Source: Rhizobium sp. TH135 (GTDB taxonomy: Bacteria > Pseudomonadota > Alphaproteobacteria > Rhizobiales > Rhizobiaceae). From it: a stretch of DNA of 64,000 bases. Within the stretch, counting starts at the first letter, position 1, and each line of letters opens with the position of its first letter. The stretch is taken from NCBI RefSeq assembly GCF_002855515.1, contig NZ_PKRP01000004.1, positions 248,001-312,000 on the forward strand, read 5' to 3'. The position numbers and the translations under genes are program-made. Positions 26,342 through 34,160 of this stretch are shown piece after piece. The notes below the pieces were generated by a model that saw nothing but the letters and a program-made list of their open reading frames with translations, was not told the DNA's origin and ran no database searches.

Positions 26342-27754
26342 ATGACCATCGTTCCCGACCTCTCCCCCACCAAGGCGAACAGCAAGGATCTGTCGCGCCG
26401 CTTCTACATCACCGCCTGGCGCTGGCATTTCTATGCCGGCCTCTATGTGGCCCCCTTCCTGATCATGCTCGCCGTCACCGGCCTCATCATGCTCTGGACG
26501 GCAACGCTTTTCGGCCGTGATGGCGAGAAGATCTATTCGGTCGAACCCCAGGCGACCCTTGCCTCCGTTTCCGCCCAGGCGGGAGCCGCGACCCTGGAGA
26601 TCCCCGGCCAGATCATCCAGTACATTGCGCCGCGCACGCCGGAGCAGGCCGCGCTCTTTCGCATCAACCAGGGCGACGCCTCCTTCATGGTGGCCGTCGA
26701 TCCCTACAAGGCCGAGGTCCTTGGCAACTGGGAACGTCGCAATGGTCTTTATGACCTCGCCGACACCATCCACGGCACGCTGCTGATCGGTGATCTCGGA
26801 GACCGCCTGATCGAGATTGCCGCCGGCTTCGCCATCATGCTCGTTGTCACGGGCCTTTATCTGTGGTGGCCGCGTGACGGCCGCGGCTTCGGCTCCGTGC
26901 TCGTCCCGCAGCTCTCTGCCAAGGGTCGTCAGCTGTGGAAGTCGCTGCATCTGAGCATCGGCTTTTATGCCTCGCTCTTCCTCGTCGTCTTTCTGCTGTC
27001 GGGCCTCACCTGGGCTGGCATCTGGGGCGAGAAGTTCACCCAGGCCTGGAGCACCTTCCCGGCGGAGAAGTGGGACAATGTGCCCCTGTCGGACAAGACC
27101 CATGCCAGTATGAACCATGGCGGCATCAAGCAGGTTCCGTGGACGCTGGAGCAGACCCCGATGCCGGCCTCCGGCTCGGATGCCGGTGTCACCGGCACGC
27201 CGGATGGCGAGCCCGTCAATCTCGACGCGATCGTCACGCTCGCCCGCACGCTTGGCTTCGACCAGCGCTTCCAGCTGGCTTTCCCGGGCGACGAGACGGC
27301 CGTCTGGACCATCTCCCGCGACACGATGAGCAATGACAGCGCCAACCCCCTTGATGATCGCACCGTCCATATCGATCAGTATACCGGCCGCATCCTTGCC
27401 GATGTTGGTTTCGGTGACTACGGCGCAGCGGGCAAGGCCATGGCCGCCGGTGTCGCCTTCCACGAGGGCGACATGGGCCTCTGGAACCTGGTCTTCGTCA
27501 ACATCTTCTGTCTGTCGATAATCTTCCTCTCGGTCAGCGGCTTCGTCATGTGGTGGAAACGCCGTCCCAAGGGTGCCGCCCGTCTGGTCGCTCCGTCGGT
27601 CGGCGAGCCCGGTCCACTCTGGAAGACCGGCGCCTTGGTCATGCTCGCGACAGCGCTCCTCTTCCCGCTCTCCGGCGCTGTTCTCCTGGTGGTTCTCCTT
27701 CTCGACCTCTTGGTCTTCCGCCACATTGCCCCGCTGAAGAAGGCCTTGAGCTAA
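26342..27754 (+). CDS. PepSY-domain membrane protein (reductase-type)
   Basis: 470 aa. Four strong transmembrane segments (about residues 33-55, 160-178, 212-232, 385-405) plus a C-terminal hydrophobic pair. It starts with the PepSY-associated pattern RRFYITAWRWHFYAGLYVAPFLIML and has the conserved HIS-rich helices (DTIHGTLLIGD, LWKSLHLSIGFYASLF). PepSY transmembrane proteins of this kind act with siderophore or copper/haem uptake systems, probably as inner-membrane reductases. No TonB receptor gene is adjacent here. Confidence 0.85.
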   Translation: MTIVPDLSPTKANSKDLSRRFYITAWRWHFYAGLYVAPFLIMLAVTGLIMLWTATLFGRDGEKIYSVEPQATLASVSAQAGAATLEIPGQIIQYIAPRTPEQAALFRINQGDASFMVAVDPYKAEVLGNWERRNGLYDLADTIHGTLLIGDLGDRLIEIAAGFAIMLVVTGLYLWWPRDGRGFGSVLVPQLSAKGRQLWKSLHLSIGFYASLFLVVFLLSGLTWAGIWGEKFTQAWSTFPAEKWDNVPLSDKTHASMNHGGIKQVPWTLEQTPMPASGSDAGVTGTPDGEPVNLDAIVTLARTLGFDQRFQLAFPGDETAVWTISRDTMSNDSANPLDDRTVHIDQYTGRILADVGFGDYGAAGKAMAAGVAFHEGDMGLWNLVFVNIFCLSIIFLSVSGFVMWWKRRPKGAARLVAPSVGEPGPLWKTGALVMLATALLFPLSGAVLLVVLLLDLLVFRHIAPLKKALS

Positions 27755-27763
27755 TCGGAATTC

Positions 27764-27788
27764 GACGCCCCGGGCCGGCCGGGGCGTC
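27764..27788 (+). terminator. GC-rich hairpin after the PepSY gene
   Basis: GACGCCCCGG / CCGGGGCGTC form a perfect 10-bp stem with a 5-base loop, 9 bases after the stop. No T run follows, so it may be only a partial terminator. Confidence 0.4.
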
Positions 27789-27938
27789 GCCTCGCTTCCA
27801 GCCATCTTCCGCAAAAAATAATGGAACAATGGAACCGCTCCGCCATTTGCAAACCATGTGACCGGTACGCCGACGATCCTTGATCGGCGCGCCGGCACAT
27901 TTGCGTTTGATCTTTCAACGGAGGTTTCAGCCCAGTTC

Positions 27939-29714
27939 ATGTGTGGCATTTGTGGAGAAGTGAGATTCGATGGCGCGTCGCCATCGGTAGCGGCAGTTTC
28001 GATCATGGCGGATGTTCTGGCCCCCCGCGGGCCGGATTCGGCCGGTGTGATGGTCAGGGGCAATGTCGGGCTCGGCCATCGACGATTGCGCATCCTCGAT
28101 CTTTCCGACAAATCGCAGCAGCCGATGGTCGATCCCGATCTCGGCCTTTCGCTCGTCTTCAACGGCTGTGTCTATAACTTCCGTGAACTGCGTAGCGAAC
28201 TGGAAGCCAAGGGCTACCGCTTCTTCTCCGACGGCGACACCGAGGTCATCCTGAAGGCCTGGCATGCCTGGGGCACAGACTGCGTCTCCCGCTTTCACGG
28301 CATGTTCGCCTTCGTCATCCATGAGCGTGACACCGGCCGCGTCGTCATGGCGCGCGACCGGTTCGGCATCAAGCCGCTTTATCTGGCCGAAGTCTCCGGT
28401 GGTCTGCGTTTCGCCTCCTCGCTGCCGGCCCTCGTCAAGGCGGGTGGTGTCGATACCGCGATCGATGTCACGGCCCTTCATCACTACATGACCTTCCACG
28501 CTGTCGTTCCGCCGCCGCGCACGATCTACAAGGGCGTGCGCAAGCTTCCCCCTGCGACGATCCGAGTCTACCAGCCCGATGGCAGCTTCGAGGACAAGCG
28601 TTATTGGGATCCAGCCTATACGCGCCGCGCCGAAGACGCCCGTATGAGCCGCGAGGACTGGCAGGAGCAATTGCTCGATGCCCTGCGCCTCGCCGTCAAG
28701 CGCCGGATGATTGCCGACGTGCCCGTCGGCGTCCTTCTGTCAGGCGGCGTCGATTCGAGCCTGATCGTCGGTCTGCTCGCGGAAGCAGGTCAGACGGGAC
28801 TGATGAGCTTCTCCGTCGGCTTCGAGGAAGCCAATGGCGAAAAGGGCGATGAATTCGTCTATTCCGACCTGATCGCCAAACGCTTCGGCACCGATCATCA
28901 CAAGATCTTCGTGCCCTCGGCCGATCTCATGGGCGCGCTGCCCGGCACGATCGCCGCCATGTCCGAGCCCATGGTCTCCTATGACAATGTCGGCTTCTAC
29001 CTTCTGTCGAAGGAAGTCTCGAAACACATCAAGGTCGTCCAGTCGGGCCAGGGCGCCGACGAGGTCTTCGGCGGTTATCACTGGTATCCGCCGCTGGTCG
29101 GCTCCAAGGATGTCGTCAGCGATTATGGCCGCGCCTTCCGCGATCGCTCCCATGAAACGCTGACAACCCAGTTGCAGGACCGTTGGATTGCCGACCGCGA
29201 TGTCAGCGGCGATCTGCTCCGCGAACATCTCCTGCGCTCCGGTGCCGACAGCCCGGTCGATCAGGCGCTCCGCCTCGATACCAACGTCATGCTAGTCGAC
29301 GATCCGGTCAAGCGCGTGGACAATATGACCATGGCCTGGGGCCTGGAAGCCCGCGTCCCCTTCCTCGATCACGAGCTGGTTGAACTCGCCGCCCGCATTC
29401 CGCCTGAGGAAAAGCTCCGCGATGGCGGCAAGGGCATCGTCAAGGACGTTGCCCGCAAGGTCATTCCTTCCGAGGTCATCGACCGCAAGAAGGGTTATTT
29501 CCCCGTACCCCAGCTGAAATACATCGCCGGCCCGTATCTCGACATGCTCCGCGATGCCTTATCGTCACAGGCTGCCCGAGAACGTGGCCTCTTCCGCCAG
29601 GATTATATCGATCGTCTGGTGGCAGATCCTGCCTCGCATATCACGCCGCTGCAGGGCTCCGAACTCTGGCAGATCGGCCTTCTCGAAATATGGTTGCAGG
29701 CTCAGGAGAACTGA
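27939..29714 (+). CDS. asnO: N-acetylglutaminylglutamine amidotransferase (AsnO-type)
   Basis: 591 aa, from the ATG at 27939, so that Cys2 becomes the N-terminal nucleophile (MCGICGEVRF). A class II glutaminase domain covers residues 1-210 (RGPDSAG, FNGCVYNFREL, FDGMFAF-like HGMFAFVI). The asparagine-synthase domain has the PP-loop LLSGGVDSSLIVGLL near residue 265. It amidates the dipeptide made by Ngg to give NAGGN, a compatible solute in rhizobia and pseudomonads. ngg begins 1 base after its stop. A weak GGAAC-N16-CATT element lies at 27823-27847. Confidence 0.93.
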   Translation: MCGICGEVRFDGASPSVAAVSIMADVLAPRGPDSAGVMVRGNVGLGHRRLRILDLSDKSQQPMVDPDLGLSLVFNGCVYNFRELRSELEAKGYRFFSDGDTEVILKAWHAWGTDCVSRFHGMFAFVIHERDTGRVVMARDRFGIKPLYLAEVSGGLRFASSLPALVKAGGVDTAIDVTALHHYMTFHAVVPPPRTIYKGVRKLPPATIRVYQPDGSFEDKRYWDPAYTRRAEDARMSREDWQEQLLDALRLAVKRRMIADVPVGVLLSGGVDSSLIVGLLAEAGQTGLMSFSVGFEEANGEKGDEFVYSDLIAKRFGTDHHKIFVPSADLMGALPGTIAAMSEPMVSYDNVGFYLLSKEVSKHIKVVQSGQGADEVFGGYHWYPPLVGSKDVVSDYGRAFRDRSHETLTTQLQDRWIADRDVSGDLLREHLLRSGADSPVDQALRLDTNVMLVDDPVKRVDNMTMAWGLEARVPFLDHELVELAARIPPEEKLRDGGKGIVKDVARKVIPSEVIDRKKGYFPVPQLKYIAGPYLDMLRDALSSQAARERGLFRQDYIDRLVADPASHITPLQGSELWQIGLLEIWLQAQEN

Positions 29715-29715
29715 C

Positions 29716-31521
29716 GTGAGCAAGGCCGAAAAGAAGATCGCCACCCAGCCGCGCAAGGCGCGCCGCGGCAATGCTTTGTCACATCGTCTGACGCGCCTGC
29801 GCACACCTGGCAGCGGCAGCCACGGCACAACCAGCCGGCCCTCGGAAGCGGAGGGCCGAAACCGCAACATCGCCCTCGATTGCGGCTGGGGGCGTCTCCT
29901 CTTCACCCCAACCTTCGACCGATATCAGGACCTGCTTGATGCGCTCCGCGAAGAAGCCCCTGATACGCGCGACATCGCCTTTCACGTCGGCGATCCCCAT
30001 GTCCTGCTCGCCCAGGCGCCGCAGGAAATCTTCCTCGATCCGTCCCACACCTTCCGCCTCGATCTCTCCACCTATCGCGCCGGGGGCCGCCGTCCGAAGG
30101 GCGTCACCTTCAGGCGTTTCTCCTCCGAGAGCGATGCGGTGGGCATCAACGCGGTCTATGCCAGCTGCGGCATGGTCCAGGTGCGCGAGGACTTTTTTAC
30201 CGGCGAGCGCGACAACCGCCCGGTCACCTATTTCGTCGCCCAGGACGATCTGACCAGCGAGATTGTCGGAACCGTCACCGGCATCGATCATCACCGCCTA
30301 TTCGACGATCCGGAGCGCGGTGCCTCGCTCTGGTGCCTCGCCGTCCACCCGCAGGCACGCCAGCCTGGCATCGGCGAAGGCCTGGTGCGGATCCTCGCTG
30401 AACATTTCCAGGCGCGTGGCCTCGCCTATCTCGATCTCTCCGTCCTGCATGACAATGACAAGGCGATCGGCCTCTATGAGAAGCTCGGCTTTCGCCGGGT
30501 GCCGCTCTTTGCCGTCAAGCGCAAGAACGCCATCAACGAGAAGTTCTTTGCCCAGCCGGTCGAAGGCTACGAGGCGCTCAACCCCTATGCCCGCCTAATC
30601 GTCGACGAGGCGCTCCGCCGCGGCATTCATGTCGAGGTGACCGATCCCGAGGGCGGTTTCTTCCGTCTTAGCCATGGCGGCCGCAGCATCCATTGCCGCG
30701 AAAGCCTTTCGGACATGACCTCTTCGGTCGCCATGTCGATCTGCGACGACAAGGCCGTCACCCGCCGCTTCGCCGAGGCAGCCGGTTTAAGCGTTCCGGC
30801 GCAGCTCTCCGCTGACGCCTCCGATGCCGAGAAGCAGGCCTTCCTGGAGAAACACGGCAAGCTGGTCGTGAAACCGGCGCGCGGCGAACAGGGTAGGGGC
30901 ATCTCGGTCGGCATTTCCTCAATGGATGCGCTGCAGACTGCCATCCGCCAGGCTCGCCAGGTCTGCGACCGCGTGCTTCTGGAAGCCTGCTTCGAAGGCG
31001 AGGACCTGCGCCTCGTCGTTATCGACTACAAGCTTGTGGCCGCCGCCGTCCGTCGCCCGCCCCGCGTGGTCGGGGATGGCCGCTCGCCCATCCGGAAGCT
31101 GATCGAGCAGCAGTCCCGCCGCCGCGCTGCCGCAACCGGCGGCGAAAGCCGCATTCCCGTTGATGCCGAGACGAAGCGATGCTTGGCCGAACAGGACCTC
31201 GATCTCGACAGCGTGTTGGAAGAGGGTCGCGAGATCACCGTGCGCAAGGCCGCCAATCTCCACACCGGCGGCACGATCCACGACGTCACCGCAACCGTCC
31301 ATCCTGAACTCGTCGATGCCGCCTGCCGGATCGCCAAGGCCATCAAAATCCCGGTCGTCGGCATCGACTTCATGGTCCAGGATCCCGCAAGGCCGGACTA
31401 TGTCTTCATCGAAGCCAATGAGCGGCCGGGGCTTGCCAATCACGAGCCGCAGCCGACGGCCGAGAGCTTCATCCAGCTCCTGTTCCCGGGCAGCCGTGCC
31501 CAGGAGCGCCGCAACGTTTAA
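29716..31521 (+). CDS. ngg: N-acetylglutaminylglutamine synthetase (GNAT plus ATP-grasp)
   Basis: 601 aa starting with GTG at 29716. The first third holds a GNAT acetyltransferase domain (about residues 115-280: VTYFVAQDD, WCLAVHPQARQPGIGEGLVRILAEHF, AIGLYEKLGFRRV). The rest is an ATP-grasp ligase (about 290-590: KLVVKPARGEQGRGISVGI, VGIDFMVQD, VFIEANERPGLANHEPQP). The fusion makes the N-acetylated Gln-Gln dipeptide that AsnO amidates. It ends at a good terminator, so asnO-ngg form a two-gene unit. Confidence 0.93.
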   Translation: MSKAEKKIATQPRKARRGNALSHRLTRLRTPGSGSHGTTSRPSEAEGRNRNIALDCGWGRLLFTPTFDRYQDLLDALREEAPDTRDIAFHVGDPHVLLAQAPQEIFLDPSHTFRLDLSTYRAGGRRPKGVTFRRFSSESDAVGINAVYASCGMVQVREDFFTGERDNRPVTYFVAQDDLTSEIVGTVTGIDHHRLFDDPERGASLWCLAVHPQARQPGIGEGLVRILAEHFQARGLAYLDLSVLHDNDKAIGLYEKLGFRRVPLFAVKRKNAINEKFFAQPVEGYEALNPYARLIVDEALRRGIHVEVTDPEGGFFRLSHGGRSIHCRESLSDMTSSVAMSICDDKAVTRRFAEAAGLSVPAQLSADASDAEKQAFLEKHGKLVVKPARGEQGRGISVGISSMDALQTAIRQARQVCDRVLLEACFEGEDLRLVVIDYKLVAAAVRRPPRVVGDGRSPIRKLIEQQSRRRAAATGGESRIPVDAETKRCLAEQDLDLDSVLEEGREITVRKAANLHTGGTIHDVTATVHPELVDAACRIAKAIKIPVVGIDFMVQDPARPDYVFIEANERPGLANHEPQPTAESFIQLLFPGSRAQERRNV

Positions 31522-31550
31522 AGCTCCGGGTTATCCAACAAAGTCTGGAG

Positions 31551-31580
31551 AAAGGGCGGCATCCGGTGCCGCCCTTTTTC
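31551..31580 (+). terminator. Rho-independent terminator after ngg
   Basis: AAAGGGCGGCA / TGCCGCCCTTT stem (31551-31561, 31567-31577) with a TCCGG loop followed by TTC TTT. It lies 29 bases after the ngg stop, between convergent genes. Confidence 0.8.
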
Positions 31581-31598
31581 TTTGGGACCTGCTGCCGA

Positions 31599-32591
31599 CT
31601 ACTGTGACTCGCCGATCGTGTCCGCCATATACGCCCCCCGATAGCCCATCGGCTGTGTCGGCCCCGTTGTCGTATCCACCGCCGTCTGATGTTCGAGTTC
31701 CGCGTTCAGCATCGCCCCGACGATCAGGATCACCACTGACAGCCAGGTCCAGAACATGAAGCCGATAAAGGTGCCGAGGGCGCCGTAGGTGGCGTTGAAG
31801 TCGGCGAAATGCTCCAGATAGAAGGAGAAGCCGAGCGACATGATCAGCCAGACCAGCGAACTGAGCAGCGTGCCCCAGGTCAGCCATCGAAGCTTGGCAT
31901 CCTCCCGGCTCGGCCCGTATCGATAGACCATGACCGTTCCGAGCCAGACGACGCAGATCAGGATCGGCCAGCGGATCAATCCGACCATCATCTCGGCCCG
32001 TTCGGAAATGAAGACAAGAGAAATGGCGATCGGCAGGATCGCGAGTGCCGTGACGATGATGGCGAGAATGGCCATGGCGCCAAGCGTAAACGCGACGGCC
32101 AGAAGCGTGGTCTGGATGAAGCCGCGCTTCTCCGGTTCCTGATAGGCAATGTTCATCGCCTCGAAGAGAGCGACCATGCCGTTGCGCGCACTGAACAGCG
32201 ACACGCCGAGGCCGACCAGAAAACCGATGCTCAAGGTGCTGTCGTTTTCATCGGCCAGCGACTGTAGCTGTCCGAGGATCATCGCAACCCCATCGGCGGG
32301 CAGAAGTTCGGAGAGAAACCCGAGCCGCCCCGCAATCGTGGTCGGGTCGGCGATCAGGCCGTAGAGCGATACAAGCGCCGCGAGCCCGGGAAACAGCGAC
32401 AGCATCACGTAAAATGAAACACCCGCCGCGGCCAGCATCACCCGGTCGGAGGTCAGCCGCGACAGCAGCCTCATCGAGACGTCCCAAAGACCGCGCGCCG
32501 GGATTTCGCCCGGACTCTGCGCATCCCGCCCCCGTTCGTCCTGCATATGACCGGCTTCAAGCTGAGAGGGTGGGGGCGTCGTGGGCGGCAT
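31599..32591 (-). CDS. YihY/BrkB-family inner-membrane protein
   Basis: 330 aa from the ATG at 32591, with AAGGAG six bases upstream; longer in-frame starts back to 32870 lack this context. Six membrane helices are seen, with the family pattern LTSDRVMLAAAGVSFYVMLSLFPGLAALVSLYG and TYGALGTFIGFMFWTWLSVVILIVGAMLNAELE. It was once annotated as RNase BN, which is not supported for the family. The function is unknown. It is divergently arranged with the 32722 gene. Confidence 0.9.
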   Translation of the reverse strand: MPPTTPPPSQLEAGHMQDERGRDAQSPGEIPARGLWDVSMRLLSRLTSDRVMLAAAGVSFYVMLSLFPGLAALVSLYGLIADPTTIAGRLGFLSELLPADGVAMILGQLQSLADENDSTLSIGFLVGLGVSLFSARNGMVALFEAMNIAYQEPEKRGFIQTTLLAVAFTLGAMAILAIIVTALAILPIAISLVFISERAEMMVGLIRWPILICVVWLGTVMVYRYGPSREDAKLRWLTWGTLLSSLVWLIMSLGFSFYLEHFADFNATYGALGTFIGFMFWTWLSVVILIVGAMLNAELEHQTAVDTTTGPTQPMGYRGAYMADTIGESQ

Positions 32592-32721
32592 GTCTGGCTC
32601 CTTGTTCTCGGAGAAACTGGTCCGCACGGCCGCATGTTCCATGACGACCGGTCGGTCGCCGGACGGAACCCTTGGTCGCCCCGTTCGGTTGGAGAGGCAG
32701 ACATTCCAGAGGGAGAAGAAC

Positions 32722-33177
32722 ATGCCTGACACGACCGAAAATGCAGCGCCCATGAACCAGCCGCAGGACGAGATCGACCCGCGCCTGACAGATCCGGTAG
32801 AAGCCGCGGCGATGCGCGCCGACGCCTCGGCCGCAGGGCAGGGCTTGCCGAAGGGGAATGAACGGCTCAACCTCTACCGTCTGGTGCCGATTGCAGAAGC
32901 CGACGATCCGCGCTGGGACAACTCACCCTTCCAGGGCGAAGTGACCGTTGCGGCACGCTCCACCGGCGATGCCCGCCTGGTCGCATCCTCCCGCGAGCTC
33001 GACTATATGGAAATTGACGCCAAGCCCGCCGAAGACGTGACCACCAGCACGGCCAGCGCCTTCCGTTCAGAAAAGCTCTACACGGTCATCGAGATCGACC
33101 GTGACCGGACCGATCTCAGCCGCGGCATCGTCGACGGCGAGATCGCCATCGACGTGATCCGGCCTGTGCAGGACTGA
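32722..33177 (+). CDS. Hypothetical acidic protein
   Basis: 151 aa from the ATG at 32722, preceded by GGGAG. No domain recognised. The N-terminal third is rich in Ala/Asp/Pro and looks disordered. The middle (NLYRLVPIAEADDPRWDNSPFQGEVTVAARS) and end (LYTVIEIDRDRTDLSRGIVDGE) look folded. No signal peptide or membrane segment. Similar proteins are probably confined to Rhizobiales. It is convergent with the SDR gene 2 bases away. Confidence 0.7.
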   Translation: MPDTTENAAPMNQPQDEIDPRLTDPVEAAAMRADASAAGQGLPKGNERLNLYRLVPIAEADDPRWDNSPFQGEVTVAARSTGDARLVASSRELDYMEIDAKPAEDVTTSTASAFRSEKLYTVIEIDRDRTDLSRGIVDGEIAIDVIRPVQD

Positions 33178-33179
33178 CC

Positions 33180-33989
33180 TCAGAAAGGCTTGGAGGGATG
33201 AGGGCTGTCCTCATAGGCGCCCCAGATCGACTGGTCGAAATTGATCGTCGCACCCGTCATCAGTCCGGATTCGGGTGACGAGAGATAAGCGCAGGCGCGT
33301 GCGACTTCGGCCGGATCGACCAGCCGGCCGAACGGCTGCTTTGCCGCCGCTTCCGCCAGCCAGTTGTCGGCTGCCCCGTGAAACTCCCGCTGGATCCGAT
33401 CTTCGCCATCGCTCGCCATCCAGCCGATATTCAGCCCGTTCACCCGGATACGGTTCTTGAGAAGCCCGAAAGCGGTGTTGCGCGTCAGCGTGTCGAGCGC
33501 CCCCTTGGAGGCGCAATAGGCCGCGATGAAGGGTTGGCCCGCCATGGCCGACATCGAGGAGATGTTGACGATCGTGCCTTCCGTCTTCGTCTCCAGCATC
33601 AGCTTGATTGCCTCCTGCATCAGGAAGAATGGCGCCCGCGTGTTGATCGCAAACATCCGGTCGAACAGCTCTGGATCCGTGTCGAGAATGGTCCCGCGAT
33701 CCGTGATCGCCGCCACATTGACCAGCGCATCGATCCGCCCGAAATGCGAGCGTGCCGCCGCGATCACCATGCGGCAGTCCTCCACCTGCGCCAGATCGGC
33801 GGCAACAAAGTGAACCTGCGTGCCATAGCGTGCGCCGATCTCCTCAGCCTTCGCCTCGCCGTTGGCGACGCTACGACCGCAGATAACCAAGCCCGCCGCC
33901 CCCCGCTCGGCAAACAGCCGGGCAACCTCGGCGCCCAGCCCCTGCGTTCCCCCCGTTACAACCGCGATTTTGCCATCCAGACGACTCAT
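33180..33989 (-). CDS. SDR-family oxidoreductase
   Basis: 269 aa from the ATG at 33989 (AGGAAG upstream). Classical short-chain dehydrogenase: nucleotide-binding TGGTQGLGAEVA, VNVAAI, the catalytic Ser in NISSMSA and YCASKGAL with Tyr/Lys, and the C-terminal Rossmann end GATINFDQS. The substrate cannot be read from the sequence. The extended frame to 34082 is non-coding leader. It is tail-to-tail with the hypothetical gene at 32722. Confidence 0.92.
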   Translation of the reverse strand: MSRLDGKIAVVTGGTQGLGAEVARLFAERGAAGLVICGRSVANGEAKAEEIGARYGTQVHFVAADLAQVEDCRMVIAAARSHFGRIDALVNVAAITDRGTILDTDPELFDRMFAINTRAPFFLMQEAIKLMLETKTEGTIVNISSMSAMAGQPFIAAYCASKGALDTLTRNTAFGLLKNRIRVNGLNIGWMASDGEDRIQREFHGAADNWLAEAAAKQPFGRLVDPAEVARACAYLSSPESGLMTGATINFDQSIWGAYEDSPHPSKPF

Positions 33990-34118
33990 GCTCTTCCTCC
34001 TGCCAAGCGCCGCAGCCTGCGACGCATGCCACCATTTGGCCTGGAGTGAGCCTGAGTCACAAGCCCTGAGAGAGGGCCTCAAGAAATGAGTTTCAAGGTG
34101 GAAAGCGGGTGATGAAGG

Positions 34119-34147
34119 AGGTCAGGGACGGGCTCTGTCCCTGACCT
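34119..34147 (-). terminator. Hairpin downstream of the ftsK-like gene
   Basis: AGGTCAGGGAC / GTCCCTGACCT, an 11-bp perfect stem with a 7-base loop, 14 bases beyond the ftsK-like stop. The T run is weak on the minus strand. Confidence 0.5.
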
Positions 34148-34160
34148 GTTGCGAGCAAGC

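Noticed and set aside
26249-28162. 637-codon open frame on the minus strand
   Set aside because: Antisense across the PepSY gene and the asnO start; composition is that of a shadow frame.
32653-32680. EcfG promoter before the 32722 gene
   Set aside because: GGAAC is present but CGTT follows at 12 bases and only CGGT at 16 bases, outside the accepted spacing or sequence.
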